5,099 nucleotides of DNA from JAJZCD01 sp964570005. GTDB lineage: Bacteria; Patescibacteriota; Saccharimonadia; Saccharimonadales; UBA4665. The position numbers were made by a program, and so were the translations under genes. Positions 5,085 through 5,099 of the stretch are shown piece after piece (the stretch's first letter is position 1; every line of letters begins with the position of its first letter). The notes beneath the pieces were generated by a model. It did not search any database. It was given only the letters and a program-made list of their open reading frames with translations, and had not been told where the DNA came from. The DNA lies in the NCBI GenBank assembly GCA_964570005.1, contig CAZMWE010000060.1, positions 1 to 5,099 of the forward strand, written 5' to 3'.

Positions 5085-5099
5085 ATGTAGTTGCCTCCC

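Noticed and set aside
5047..5099. A minus-strand frame open from the right edge to a TAG at 5049-5047 (protein end reading ...VGELLLD), which could be the tail of a convergent gene.
   Set aside because: Only 16 codons are visible, which is easily open by chance, and it overlaps the stop codon of the plus-strand gene. Sequence to the right is needed.
1..5099. CRISPR arrays, tRNA or rRNA genes, insertion sequences and attachment sites.
   Set aside because: No spaced repeat arrays, cloverleaf-like segments, transposase motifs or terminal inverted repeats were seen on either strand by eye.

Overview
This 5.1-kb bacterial window carries only plus-strand genes. In order they are: the 3' part of a HisG-HisE fusion, hisS (histidyl-tRNA synthetase), tig (trigger factor), a 92-residue unknown ORF, a 32-codon small ORF, clpP, and a 226-residue unknown gene. 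Base composition looks balanced and the standard genetic code fits throughout. The organism cannot be fixed from sequence alone. A HisRS with WRYER-type motif 2, HrcA/CIRCE control, starts without Shine-Dalgarno sequences and a tig/clpP neighbourhood without an adjacent clpX would suit a Candidate Phyla Radiation lineage such as Saccharibacteria, but this is a weak inference.

Positions 1-1972 are a histidine block. The first gene enters from the left edge and joins the C-terminal half of a short-form ATP phosphoribosyltransferase (HisG) to a phosphoribosyl-ATP pyrophosphohydrolase (HisE). These are steps 1 and 2 of histidine synthesis in one polypeptide. hisS follows closely.

Positions 1973-3610 hold tig and a small unknown ORF. 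tig has its own extended -10 promoter. It is placed so that transcription should start at or next to the ATG, giving a leaderless mRNA.

Positions 3604-5050 are a probable heat-shock operon. A perfect CIRCE operator (the HrcA site) overlaps the -35 and spacer of a well-spaced promoter, and its left arm contains the stop codon of the upstream ORF. The predicted start of this transcript again falls on an ATG. That ATG opens a 32-codon ORF ending one base before clpP, with the strong clpP ribosome binding site inside its last codons. An unrecognised Arg-rich, Lys-poor protein gene follows clpP after 9 bases, with its ribosome binding site starting in the clpP stop codon.

Trigger factor folds nascent chains and ClpP degrades damaged ones, so the right two thirds is a protein-quality-control neighbourhood. 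The most interesting points are the leaderless small ORF coupled to clpP under CIRCE, the unknown partner gene in that operon, and the HisG-HisE fusion beside hisS.
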